From contig NZ_FOYL01000007.1 in the NCBI RefSeq assembly GCF_900115955.1, positions 1 to 64,000 on the forward strand: a DNA stretch of 64,000 nt, in the 5' to 3' direction. The notes under the pieces were generated by a model, which was not told where the DNA came from, ran no database searches, and saw only the letters and a list, made by a program, of their open reading frames with translations. Position 1 is the stretch's first letter, and every line of letters starts with the position of its first letter. Origin of the DNA: Lentzea waywayandensis. GTDB lineage: Bacteria; Actinomycetota; Actinomycetes; Mycobacteriales; Pseudonocardiaceae. Positions 35,214-46,200 of the stretch are shown here, one piece after another. The position numbers were made by a program, and so were the translations under genes.

Positions 35214-38200
35214 TCAGCTCGGGTTGACCGGTGTCGCCCACCTCTGGTTCAGACCGCCGTGGCAGTCCCCGATGGTGATCTGCGTGCCGTCGTCCGGCAG
35301 TGCGCCGTACACGTCCAGGCAGCGGTTCGACAACGGGTTCATGATCGTGCCGTCGTAGCGCGCCGACCAGACCTGTCCGCTGTCACCGCGGCAGGCGCCC
35401 CCCGCACCGACCACCAGTGCCCCGTTGCCGGGGTGCTGGATGTCGAGGCAGTAGGTGAGCACGCGCAGAGTGCCGTCACCGGTGGACCAGATGTTGTGCG
35501 CCGCCGATCCGATGCAGCCGTGCAGCCTGATCGTGTTGGGGTCGTTGTTGTACACGTCGAGGCACTTCGTCGCGAGGCCCACGACCTGGCCGACCGACGT
35601 GGTCTGCGAGCTCAGCCGGAAGCTCTGCGACGGCGAGCCACCACACGTGGTGATCGTCATCGGTCCCGGGTTCGTGCCCGCCGACGTCAGACAGCGACCC
35701 GAGAGCGGGTTGACCAGCGTGCCGTCGGGCTGCGAGACCCACTGCTGGTGCTGCGCGCCGCTGCAAGCCTCCAGGGTGACGGAGCTGCCCTCTCCCGGAG
35801 TGAGCGACGCGACGTTGAGGCACTTGCCGGAGCCCCGCAGTGTGCCGTCGTAGAGCGCGACCCAGGACTGGTTCACGCCGCCGTGGCACGGGTGGACCTC
35901 CACCCTGTTCAACGTCGGATCGGCGTTGAACACGTCGAGACACTTGCCCGTCTGCGTCACGACCTGGCCGACCTTGCTCGTGGTCGACACCGCGGGCGTC
36001 TTCCACGTCTGGGACGTGTCCGAGGTGGTGCAGGCACGCAGTTCGAGCCTCGCCTCGTTCGCAGCGCTGCGTGGAGTGAGGCACCGGCCGGACGCCCGGT
36101 GGATCAGCCTGGTGTCCCCGCGCAGCACCCACTGCTGGTAGTCGTCACCCGCGCAGCCGCCGATGACCGCCTCGGTGCCGTCGGTGGTGCCGACAGCACG
36201 CAGGCACTTGCCGCCCGCCATCACCAGGCCACCGTGCATCGTCCACGTCTGGGCGAAGCCGCCGTGGCAGTTGAACAGCTGGACGACCGTCTGCATCGGG
36301 TCGGCGTTGTACATGTCGAGGCATCGGCCGCCAACGCTCTCGATGATGCCCGACCGCACCGGCGTGTCCCGCTTGATCCGCACGTTGCGGAAGCGCACCG
36401 GGTCACCGACGTTGTCGTTCTGGATGCCGATGAACGTGTTCCTGCTCGCCGCCGTCGCGTCGGAGAAGCCGTGCTCGTTCACCTGCACACCGTTGAGGAA
36501 CACGGTCACCGTGTTCCAGCGGAACCGGAGCTCGAACGTGTTCCAGTCGCCGACCGGCTTGACGGACGACGTGGTGGTCGGTGCCTGGATCCCGACGATG
36601 CCACCGGTCTGCAGCGTGCCCGACGCTGCGGTCGGGCCGATCTGGACCTCGTAACCGCTCTGGCCCGGGCTTCCCGCGTTGGTGCCGGGGTTGGTGATGC
36701 CGACGAACACACCCGAGTCGGACGACGCCGACGTGGCCTTCCAGTCGAGCTTGAGCGTGTAGTCGCTGCCGTACGTGTGTGCCGCGTACCAGTTGACGTC
36801 GTTGGTGTTGGCGGTGACTGCCTCACAGCCGTCCTGCGTCATCTTCGTCCCGGTGGACTGCCAGCCGCCGAGATCGTTCTCGTGCCGCCCGTCGAAGATG
36901 CTGTTGAAGCCCGCACCGTCCGCGGCGGCGACGCAGTTGCCCACACCGGAGGTCGCGACCCGCTCGCCACCGATGAAGTAGCCGGTGACATCCGCCGTGA
37001 GCTTGGTCTGCCCGCGTTCGTTGCGCACGTGGACCTGGCCGCTGGCCCCGAGGGGAACGAGCGCGAGCCCGGAGGCGGTCTCCGTCTTGCGCGTGGCCAC
37101 CTGGCTCGCCGCCAGCCAGCCGACCTCCTTCGACACCGCGCTGAGCTCGGTGCCGAGGTTGTCGTCGCGCCCGGTCAGCGCCACGGCCGCCGTGGTCGCC
37201 GCGGCAGGAACACCCACGACGCCAGCCACCTGGAACGAAGCCGTCTTGCCGTGCCCGACCGGAGCCTTGGGCACACCCAGCCCCGTAGCCGTGTCCGCGA
37301 CGCGACCGGCATCGGCCATCGTCACGTACCTGGCGCCGGCATCGCCTTCCGCGAACCAGCCGAGGACGTCCAGTGCCACACCGGCGGTGTAGTCGTCCCT
37401 GACCTTGGTCACCCGGATCTTGCCGTCCGCTCCGATCGGCACCACCACGAGGTTGGTCCGCTTGTCACCGGGGGACACCGCGACCGACGTGGTGGCGCTG
37501 TGGGTGGTGCCACCGGCGTGCGCGACCAGGTACTGCTCCGCCGTGGCCTCGAACCCGGTCAGGTTCACGACCACCGATGTCGCGGTCGACGGCACGCCCG
37601 CGACATCGCGGATCTGCACGTCCACGGTCTTCTCCGCGGGGTTGCCGCCGGTGAGCGGCGTCTTGCGGGTGTTACCGCCCGCGACGACCGGGAACCCGCG
37701 GGTGTCGAGCACCCGAGCCGGCGCGGCCTTCGCGAAGTAGGTGTTCGTTCCCTGCTCCGGGTGGAAGTAACCCATCCGCTCGACCGCGACCCACGCGGGG
37801 CCGTTGCCGCGGTTGCGCAGCTTGATCGACCGGGCACCGTCGAGCGGCGCGAAGAGCGTCAGCGACTGCCACGTGAGGGCGTTGTCACCACGCGCGTTCA
37901 GTGCCGGCGCCTTACCCGCCAGTGCTGCGGGGTCACCGGGAGCGACCTCGATGGCGAAGTCGCCCACGTCGGCTTGAGCGGCCTTCGCGGACAGCGTGAT
38001 CGCGACAGCGCTCGAACCGCCCGGCAAGGACGGGAACGGAAGCGTCTTGGTCTCACCAGCGGCGAACTGCTCCATGAGCACACGCGTCGGCACCTGGTCG
38101 ATCGTGAACTTGGCTCCCATGGGGGCGGCGGGCGTGCCGGTCGGCGCGCCCAGGTTGAGCGTGCCGTTGCCCCACGTGTTGTCGGACTTCTTGGGCGACG

Positions 38201-39722
38201 CCTTCGACTGAAGCAACGTCTGGATCTGCATCGCGTCCAGCGCCGGGTTCGCCGACTTCAGCAGCGCCGCCGCACCGGCCACGTGAGCAGCGGCGGCCGA
38301 CGTGCCGGAGAACTGGTTGATCGTCGTCGTCGACACCTTGTCGAACGCCACGAGATCCGGCTTGGTCCGGCCGTCGATGGACGGGCCGCGACTGCTGTAG
38401 GCCTCCACCGCACCCGAGTTCGGTGCGGTGGCACCGACCGCGATGACGTGCGGCGACGTGCCGGGCTCGGTGACGCTGCCCGCCTCGGTGTAGCTCTGCA
38501 ACTGCCCGCTCGGACCGCTGACGAACAGCTCGAACGGCGTGATGAACTTGGCGTTGTTGTTCTTGACGTAGACCCAGTGGGTCATCGTCGCCGCGCCCGT
38601 GTTGGCGAACGAGAACTGCTCAGTCGGGCTGAGCCCGCCTGGGGTGTCCTTCTGCGCCCTCTTCGACCAGCCCTTCAGATCCGGGTCGTTGTCGCTGGTG
38701 GGCGGGTGCGGCGCCGACATGACGTAGAGGTCGAGGTCTTCCTTGGTCGTCGGCCACGCGTCCCAGCGGAGGCCGACCGTGACCTCACGGCCCGGCTCCA
38801 CGGGGAAGCCGTTGTTCTGCGCGCCACCGGCGAACTCGACCCAGCTGTCACCGTTGGCGTCGGCGGCCTTGCCCGCGAAGTGCAGGCGTGCCTGGTTGCC
38901 CGCCGCGACCGACCACAGGATGCCGGACTCGCGGCTGCGCTTGACGACGTCCGCCGGGCTGTCCGCGGGGCCGGTGCCGTCACCGCGGCTCCCCGTCGGG
39001 CTGAGGAAGCCCACGGCGGCGGTGATGACCTGGACGCCCTGCTGCTTGAGCCAGTCCGCGGCGGCCGAGAAGCTGACGGTGTCCTCGATGCAGGCGAGGA
39101 ACAACTGCGCGTCCGGCGCCATGTCGTGCACGACCTCGGCGACGGCGGTGCCGTGCGGGGTCTTCACAGAGCCGTCGACGCAGCCCGAGTTGTTGATGGT
39201 GAGCTGGGCCCCGGTGGGCGGCAGGTCACCGTTGTCCTGGGCGTCGGCGAGGTTGCCGAAGCCGACGTCGATGATGCCGACCTTGACCCCGGCACCCTTC
39301 TTGCCGTCCGCGATCCACAGGTCGGCCTTGGACAGACCCACACCCTCGGACTTGGTGTCCATCGGCACGGCCCTGTCCGGCAGCCGCACCTCGGTGACAC
39401 CGGCCTGACTTGCGACCACGTCGAGCTTGTCGCCCGGCACCGCGGCCTTGACCCGGCCCTGGTCGGTGTCGGCGACCACGCCGCCCGCCTTCGCGACGGC
39501 CGCGCGAAGTTGCTGCTCCTGCGCGCCCTCGACGTAGACGACGGTGCGGCCCTTGGCGTCCTTGAGCAGCGACTCACCGGGTCTCGCGTCGCCGGCCGAG
39601 TTCACCACGTCCGGTCTCTGGGCACCTGGCGGCGCGGCGAGCGCCATCTCCGGTGTTGCGACGACAGCCGCCCCCAGCGTCAAACACACGGCCGAGACGG
39701 CCGCACGTCGCAATCTTCTCAT
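35214..39722 (-). CDS. giant secreted S8 (subtilisin-like) peptidase with ricin-type lectin domains
   Basis: A 1502-residue exported peptidase. A signal peptide (MRRLRRAAVSAVCLTLGAAV, cleavage near ALAAPP) is followed by a propeptide-like region (to about 130) and an S8 domain with catalytic Asp152 (GIIDVGFGN), His190 (TPHGTAVAEV) and Ser475 (FSGTSAAAAHVAG), all intact. Next come beta-sandwich regions (about 540-915), including a motif ARVLDTRG typical of actinobacterial cell-surface proteins. A laminin-G/3-keto-disaccharide-hydrolase-like domain follows (about 930-1110, FDGRHENDLGGWQSTGT), and then three beta-trefoil ricin-B lectins (about 1118-1502) with repeated CLDVYN...CHGG units. It is the last gene of the RHS-SMI1-peptidase run, 22 nt after the immunity gene. 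It may process the RHS toxin or digest targets at sugar-coated surfaces; both are inference. Confidence 0.9.
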   Translation of the reverse strand: MRRLRRAAVSAVCLTLGAAVVATPEMALAAPPGAQRPDVVNSAGDARPGESLLKDAKGRTVVYVEGAQEQQLRAAVAKAGGVVADTDQGRVKAAVPGDKLDVVASQAGVTEVRLPDRAVPMDTKSEGVGLSKADLWIADGKKGAGVKVGIIDVGFGNLADAQDNGDLPPTGAQLTINNSGCVDGSVKTPHGTAVAEVVHDMAPDAQLFLACIEDTVSFSAAADWLKQQGVQVITAAVGFLSPTGSRGDGTGPADSPADVVKRSRESGILWSVAAGNQARLHFAGKAADANGDSWVEFAGGAQNNGFPVEPGREVTVGLRWDAWPTTKEDLDLYVMSAPHPPTSDNDPDLKGWSKRAQKDTPGGLSPTEQFSFANTGAATMTHWVYVKNNNAKFITPFELFVSGPSGQLQSYTEAGSVTEPGTSPHVIAVGATAPNSGAVEAYSSRGPSIDGRTKPDLVAFDKVSTTTINQFSGTSAAAAHVAGAAALLKSANPALDAMQIQTLLQSKASPKKSDNTWGNGTLNLGAPTGTPAAPMGAKFTIDQVPTRVLMEQFAAGETKTLPFPSLPGGSSAVAITLSAKAAQADVGDFAIEVAPGDPAALAGKAPALNARGDNALTWQSLTLFAPLDGARSIKLRNRGNGPAWVAVERMGYFHPEQGTNTYFAKAAPARVLDTRGFPVVAGGNTRKTPLTGGNPAEKTVDVQIRDVAGVPSTATSVVVNLTGFEATAEQYLVAHAGGTTHSATTSVAVSPGDKRTNLVVVPIGADGKIRVTKVRDDYTAGVALDVLGWFAEGDAGARYVTMADAGRVADTATGLGVPKAPVGHGKTASFQVAGVVGVPAAATTAAVALTGRDDNLGTELSAVSKEVGWLAASQVATRKTETASGLALVPLGASGQVHVRNERGQTKLTADVTGYFIGGERVATSGVGNCVAAADGAGFNSIFDGRHENDLGGWQSTGTKMTQDGCEAVTANTNDVNWYAAHTYGSDYTLKLDWKATSASSDSGVFVGITNPGTNAGSPGQSGYEVQIGPTAASGTLQTGGIVGIQAPTTTSSVKPVGDWNTFELRFRWNTVTVFLNGVQVNEHGFSDATAASRNTFIGIQNDNVGDPVRFRNVRIKRDTPVRSGIIESVGGRCLDMYNADPMQTVVQLFNCHGGFAQTWTMHGGLVMAGGKCLRAVGTTDGTEAVIGGCAGDDYQQWVLRGDTRLIHRASGRCLTPRSAANEARLELRACTTSDTSQTWKTPAVSTTSKVGQVVTQTGKCLDVFNADPTLNRVEVHPCHGGVNQSWVALYDGTLRGSGKCLNVASLTPGEGSSVTLEACSGAQHQQWVSQPDGTLVNPLSGRCLTSAGTNPGPMTITTCGGSPSQSFRLSSQTTSVGQVVGLATKCLDVYNNDPNTIRLHGCIGSAAHNIWSTGDGTLRVLTYCLDIQHPGNGALVVGAGGACRGDSGQVWSARYDGTIMNPLSNRCLDVYGALPDDGTQITIGDCHGGLNQRWATPVNPS

Positions 39723-39744
39723 TTCATTCCGTTTCTCACGTTGG

Positions 39745-40266
39745 TCATACGCTTTCGACCACGACATCCTCATCGGGGAAGTCGTCCGGGAAGAGCGGAC
39801 AGACGATCTCCCTCTTCAGAACCCCGACGAGGAAACTCTGCATGTTCCCCTCGTGCACCCACCATTCGTGGACGCTCGTCACCACGACCGGCCACTCGTC
39901 CGGTTCGCCCTTCCTGAGCCAGCACAGGAAGTCGTTGTTGTCGGTGACACCCCACGGGAGCACTCCACCAGGCTCGGGATGAAGCGGATGCGGAATGAGA
40001 CCGGGCACGTCCTCCCGCAGCTTCCTGAGGTTGCCGAGCGTCTGCTCAGCGAACTCCCGCAGGCTGAATTCGTCGGGACCGCTGCTCACGGGATGGAAGA
40101 CCGACAGGAACTGCCCGATGTCCAGTCCGGGATAGTTCTCGGCCAGCACCCGGTAGTCCGCGGGCAGCGCGGTGCCGAGCTCTGCTTCGACAGCCGCCCA
40201 GTCGACCTGCGGGGCAGGCTTGCCCACGTCTCCAAGCAGGGCTCGCCACGTGTCAACAAGATCCAT
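39745..40266 (-). CDS. SMI1/KNR4 (SUKH) family immunity protein
   Basis: A 173-residue cytoplasmic protein of the SUKH superfamily: VDWAAVEAELGTALPADYRV at the N-terminus, LSVFHPVSS, LPWGVTDNNDFLCWLRKGEP in the core, and an acidic C-terminus (LFPDDFPDEDVVVESV). Family members neutralise the toxin domains of polymorphic toxins. Its ATG lies inside the last codons of the RHS gene (14-nt overlap), the classic toxin-immunity arrangement, so it very likely protects the producer from the nuclease domain at the RHS C-terminus. The acidic surface fits a nuclease inhibitor. The S8 peptidase gene starts 22 nt downstream. Confidence 0.9.
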   Translation of the reverse strand: MDLVDTWRALLGDVGKPAPQVDWAAVEAELGTALPADYRVLAENYPGLDIGQFLSVFHPVSSGPDEFSLREFAEQTLGNLRKLREDVPGLIPHPLHPEPGGVLPWGVTDNNDFLCWLRKGEPDEWPVVVTSVHEWWVHEGNMQSFLVGVLKREIVCPLFPDDFPDEDVVVESV

Positions 40267-43200
40267 TGTTCATCACCTGATGCTGTTGGGAGTTGATAAC
40301 GGTTACATTCACGCAGAATCCATTATCTCCTCGCGCGTACATCCTCACCGCGGTCGGCATGTCCTGACTGTCGCTGTAGAGCGGAATGACGCTGTAGAAG
40401 ACCGGTTCACCGGCTCTGACGGCTTGGTCCACCATGGCCTCGTACGTCTTCATGCCCGGCGAGTTGTTCACCGGATCCTGATAGAGCGTGACGAGGTTGC
40501 GCGGGTCATTGCCCCGGCCGCCCAGGATTTTCGCCAGCAAGTGGCTGCGCCCCATTCGGTCCGGCCCTCTCCGCGGATTCGCGGTCGAGCCGTCGGCTTT
40601 GACCGGCCAGCCCGGCGGATGGATGTGGCTGCTGGCATCGGTCCCGCGCTCCTTGGCCGCGTCGATGTCACCGGGACAGAGGCGAGCATTCATGCCCGTC
40701 GCCTGGCCCTTGTAGTTCAAAGAACCGTAGAAGACGTACGGGTTGCAGTCATCGTCATCATCATTGCCGTTGAACAGGTACGGCAGTGTCTTGCCGATCA
40801 ACTTCAGCAGGGCGTCCATGGACCCGTTGAAGTTGGTGTCCGGGTCGTCGTCCTTCGTGACCCTGACCTCTTCCTCGGCGTACTCGTCCGTGCGGTCGAG
40901 CACCGCCGTGGCGGAGGTCGTCGCGAGCAGTGCGGCGGCCCTGCCGACCACGGTCGAGCCCGCTGCCAGCTTCGGAATCGCGGTCATCGCGTCGACCAGC
41001 CACTGCGGTGGCGGCGGAGGCGTCGGGATACCGCCACCCGGCGGCACGGTGTCAACGCCACCGGGCGGAGTGGTGCACTGACCCACGCACGGCGGCTTCG
41101 GACCGCAACCCACCCAGCAGACCCGGCCGAGAGCGTCGAGCAACTTGCGGAGCGTGTCGACCAGCGCTCCGGCCGCCGCGACACCGCCCGCGACGTTGAG
41201 GGTGGACTTCGCGGCCTGGTTCACGGACTGGCGGTTCTGCGAGCGGTTCCAGTCCGAGTAGTTGTTGTAGGTGTCGATCGCCGCAGCCGAGCCGACCGCG
41301 ACCACCGCCGTCGTCGTGAACGCGGCGGCGACCGTCTCGGCCGCGAACGCCACGCCGAAGATCACCAGCGGGACGAAGTGCCCGGTGGGGTCGGTGTTGC
41401 CGACCGGGTCGTTGTTGCCGTACTGGAAGCGGTTGGCCGCAGCGGACGGCGTCGGGGCGAGGGTCCAGTCGTCACGGCTGGCGAACTGGCCGGCGTTCGG
41501 TGAGTACCAGCGGGCCGTCATGTTGACCGAGCCGGTGTCCGCGTCCGTCCAGTCGCCCTGGAAACCGATCGGCGAGACGTTGCCCGCCGACGCCGTCACC
41601 TTGCCGAACGGATCGAACGTGCGAGTTCCGTCGACGGCCGCGCCGAGGTAGCGGCCGATCACATCACCCCGGCGGTCGCTGAAGAGCATCCTGCCCTTGG
41701 CCGTCTCCGCGGCGTTCTTGTCGGAGAACGCCCTGCCGTCGGGCAGCCTGCTGATCAAGCGGGTGCCGTCGGACACGGCCTCGTTGGACAGGCCTGCGTA
41801 CTGGAACTTCTTGCCGTTGCGGTCTGTGACCCGGTCGAGGCTGTCGTAGGCGTAGGTGGCCGCACCCTCGGTGACCAGCCGGTCGAACGCGTCGAACGCC
41901 GAGTTCTTCGTCTGGCCGTTCTCGGTGACCGACGAGATGGTGCCGCGGGCGGTGTGGCTGTAGGTCGCACCGCCACCCGACTTGAGCCGGTTGCGCTCGT
42001 CGAACGCGTACGTCGTGGTGCCGACGCCGACGCGGTTGCCCGCACCGTCCCACCTGTAGTCCGTCGCACCCGCCGGGCCGGTCCACCGGGTGAGCCTGCT
42101 CGCGCCGTCGTAGGCGTAGGCGTTGTCCTGGGTGGACGACTTCGCGGTGACCTTCTTCGAGGTGACCTTGTCGTCGCGGTCGTAGCCGTACTCGGTGCCG
42201 ATGATCACGGAACTGGGCGCACCCGGCTCGACCATCTGTTCCAGCTGGTCGGACACGGTGCGGCCGAACTCGTCGTAGCCGATGCGTCGATTGGTCCACC
42301 CGCCGACGGAGCGGTCGGAGATCAGCGAGTTCCGCCCGGCCGCGTCGTAACCGAGGTCGACCGTGCGCCCTGAGAGCGGGTCGACGACCGTGACGATCCG
42401 ACCGGCCTTGTCGTAGGTGAACGTCGCCGTGCCGCTCGTGTCCTCGCGGGTCGCGACCGTGCCATCGCCGTTGTAGGCGTACTTGGCGTTGCCGGCCGCA
42501 CCGTACGACTGGGTCAGGTTGCCCCGGTCGTCGTAGATGTACCCGCTATCACCGTTGGGGCCCGACACGCGGATGACACGACCGGACTTGTCGTAGCCGA
42601 ACGACCGGTCTGCCGTCGCGGCCTCCGCACCGCTGCCGCGCTCCGTCTTGAGCCGCCCCTGCTGGTCGTACTCGCGAGTGGTGACCACACCTCCCGGCTT
42701 GGTCAGCTTGACCGCCTGCGCGGCCGCGTCGTACTCGCTCGTCCACGCGCGGTCGGCCGCGTTCGGGTGGGCGGTCGTCGACGGTTCGATGATCGACTCG
42801 GGCTGACCGAGCGTGTTGTAGGTGTAGGTCGTCGTGTTCTGGTTGCCGTCGACGAACCTGCTGCGGTTGCCGACCTTGTCGTAGCCGTGCAGCGTGGTGA
42901 TCGACTTGGTGGCGTCGACCTTCTCCACCTGCGTCACGAGCCGTCCGAGCTCGTCGAAGACGGCCGTGCGTGATCGGCCTTCCGGCGAGGTCTCCGCCAC
43001 GACGTTGCCCATCGCGTCGTAGGCCTTGCTCGCCGAGCGCTTCTCGACGCCGTTCACCACGTTCGCGATCTTGGTCTGGCGGCCCAGCAGGTCGTAGGTG
43101 AGCGCCGTGACCAAACCGGCCGGGTCGGTCGTCGTGGCGAGTCTGCCCGCGATGTCGAAGGTGTTGGTGGTGACCCGGTTGGTCGGGTCGGTCGCGGTGA

Positions 43201-46200
43201 GCACGTCTCCGGCGGTGTTGAAGGTCTTCTTGGTGACCGCGCCGATCGGGTTGGTCTCCTCGACCGGCTTGCCGGACGCGTCGTACTTGATCGTCGTGGT
43301 GAAGTACACCGGCGTGCCGGACGAGCGCTCGACCAGCGTCGAAGTGACCTGCCTGCCCAATTCGTCGTAGGTGAATCGGGTCTGCGCGCCGTTCGGGTCC
43401 GTCTTGGTGAGCACGTCACCGGCTCGGGAATAAGCCGTGCTGATGAAGCTCGGAGTCGCGTCGACCTGCGGCACCGTCGTCTTCAGCACGTGGCCGTACG
43501 GGTCGTACTCGTGGGTGGTGACCCGGCCGAGCGCGTCGGTCATCTTGGTGGTGCGACCGGCCTTGTCGTACTCGGCGAGGATCTCCGGTCTGATGACCTG
43601 CCCACCGGGCGGGGTGTAGTCGGGCAGCTTGGTCTTCACCGCCCGGCCCATCAGGTCCCGCTCGAACGCGGTGACCGCCCCGTCGCTGCCCTTGTTGTAG
43701 CTCGGCTCGCCGAAAGCGTTGCGGCCCACCGTCTCGACGCGGCGGAAACCGGGCGTGCGAGTGCCGTTGACCCACACCTCGGTCGCCGGAAGCGTGGTCG
43801 AGACGAGCCGACCGGCGGGGTCGTAGGCGTAGTCGGTCGTCAGCTGGCGCCGGTCGGTCAGCGCTTTGACCAGGCCGCGTTCGTCACGGTCGTAGGTCGT
43901 GGAGAACGTGGTGGTGGCGTCCAGGAAGACGTCCTCGCGGGTGACCTGGTTCGCGCCGTCGTAGACGTAGGACTTGGTCTCGACGCGATTCGGGTCCGCC
44001 GCGCCGCGGGTCTCGACGCGCGTCGGGTTGCCGTCGGCGTCACGAAGGTAGGTCGTGGACCTGGCAAGACCCTGCGGGTCCAGCGTGGTGCCGGTAAGGA
44101 AGCTCGCGGCGTCGTAGGTCTGGACGTTCTTGATGCCGCCAGGCGACACCAACTCGGTCGGGTTGCCGGCAGGGTCGTAGGACCAGTCCTCCAGAACAAC
44201 GTTCTGGACATGGCCGTCCGGAGCCGTGTAGTGCTCACGGACTGTCTTCGCCTTCAGGCCGTCGTCGTAGTAGAGGTATGACGTGGTGCGCCCTTGGGCG
44301 TCTTGCGTCTGCTTCAACCGGCCCGCGTCGTCGTAGACGTTGGACTCCACGACGAGGCCCGTGTTGCCCGGGTCCTCCGGGTCGACACCGGTTCCCGTCG
44401 CCGACCGCGACTGCAACAGGCCCTTCTCGTCGAACTGCGAGGCCCACTTGATGCCCTGCACGTCGGTGAGGATCTCCGTGAGTCCGTTGTGGAGGTACTC
44501 GCGGATTTCCTTGCCACCGTCGGGAAGCTGGGTCTGGACGACCCGGTCCTGCGCGTCATAGGTCATCAACGTGGTGCGTGGCTGATCACCACCGTTCGCG
44601 GTGGGCAACGCGTCGGACACCGTGCTCTCGAGCACGTTGCCGTTGCCGTCGTAGCGGTAGCTCGTCACCTTCTGGTGCCGCAGTCCGCTGACCGGGTTGG
44701 TCACAGCGGGTTCGGTCACCTTGGCCACCAGAGAACGCGGGGTGTACTCGGTGGTCGTGGTGCCGAACACGGCGCCGCCCGCGTTGGCCTGGGTGACCGA
44801 CGTGCGGCGGCCGATCGCGTCGTAGCCGTAGCTCACGCGCAGACCCGTCGGAGCCGTCGTCTCGGCGAGATCTCCGTTGGCGCGGTAGGAGAACAGCGTG
44901 TTCTGACCGCGCCGCCCGACGGTCTTGACGAGCAGTCCCACCGGCACCTTGCCGCCGCCGACGGCGTCCTCGTCACCGGTCGCGTAGACGTTGGTCTCGG
45001 TCGGCACGCCGATCTGCCCGGCCGGCACCGGCCAGCTCGTTCTGATCTTGCGGCCGGCGGTGTCGTAGGCGTGGCTGACGCGGTAGCCGGTGTCCTGCGC
45101 CGACGCTGACCGAGCGTCCGAAGTGGACTCCAGCTTGTCTCGCCTCGGGTCGAGAGGGTCGGTGGACTGGACGTAGGTGTAGTAGGTCGTGTTGCAGGAT
45201 CCCGGCGCACGACAGGTCTTGCGGCTGAGCACGTTGCCGCGGTCGTCCGTCGTGAGCTCGGTGCGCAAACCGATCTCGTCGACAGATGCCGACAGGAAGC
45301 CCTTGGTGTTGTACTCGAACTTCCGCGTCACACCGTCATGCGTGCGGCCGGTGAGCCTGCCGCCGTTGTCGATGTCGTACGCGTAGGACCAGTCGCCGTA
45401 GTTGCTGGGACCGCGGACGATCGCGGTGCGCGTGGCGCCCTGCACCTTCGGCGTGTCGAGCGACCACGTGCGGCCCTGCTTGTCGACCAGGGTCTTCACC
45501 CGGTCCTGGACGTCGTCGTAGGTCAGTTTCGCGAACCGCCGGTTGTCCTGCGGCAGTGTGATCGTGTCGAGCTGGGCGATCTCGGTGCGGGACGCGAAGT
45601 GCTGCGCCGCCGCGAGCGGTCCGATCGAGTGCTGGTAGACCGCCACCTCGTCGATCGAGCCGTTGAAGTGGAAGTTGGCGTCGTTGGTGGCCGGCCAGCC
45701 CTTGGCGACGCCGGCGCCGACCGCGAGCTTGCCCTGCTGCTTGTGATCGATGAGCCCGGCGAGGTCCTCTCCGACCTTCTTGCCGTCCACGTACAGGGTC
45801 TGGATGTCGATGGCGCCGGAGAGCAACGCGTGGTGCCACTGGCCGTCGTTGACCTCGGCGGTGCTCACGATCTGCCGCGGCCCACCCGTGTCACGCTTGC
45901 TGAACCCGCCGTAGAGCAAGCCGTCCGTGCCGACGTAGAGCAACGGGGTCGACTTGTCCGTGCCCTCCGGGAACTGCTTGTCGGCGTAGCTGACCAACGT
46001 GCCGTGCGAGGTCGTCTTGAACCACAGCTCGACAGCGAGCGACATGGTCATCTTGGTGAGATCGGCCGGCAACGTCACGTGGCTGCTGTTGCCGTCGAAG
46101 GTCGCGGCCTTGTCGGCGGTGCCACCGAGAGCGCCGTCGGTGCCGAGCACGACGCCGTGCTGGGTGGCCGAGTTCTCGCCGTCCTGGCGCGCGGTCACGT

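Noticed and set aside
35259..39917. 1552-codon open frame on the plus strand opposite the S8 peptidase
   Set aside because: Arg/Val/Asp-rich filler translation opposite a gene with an intact catalytic triad and lectin repeats.
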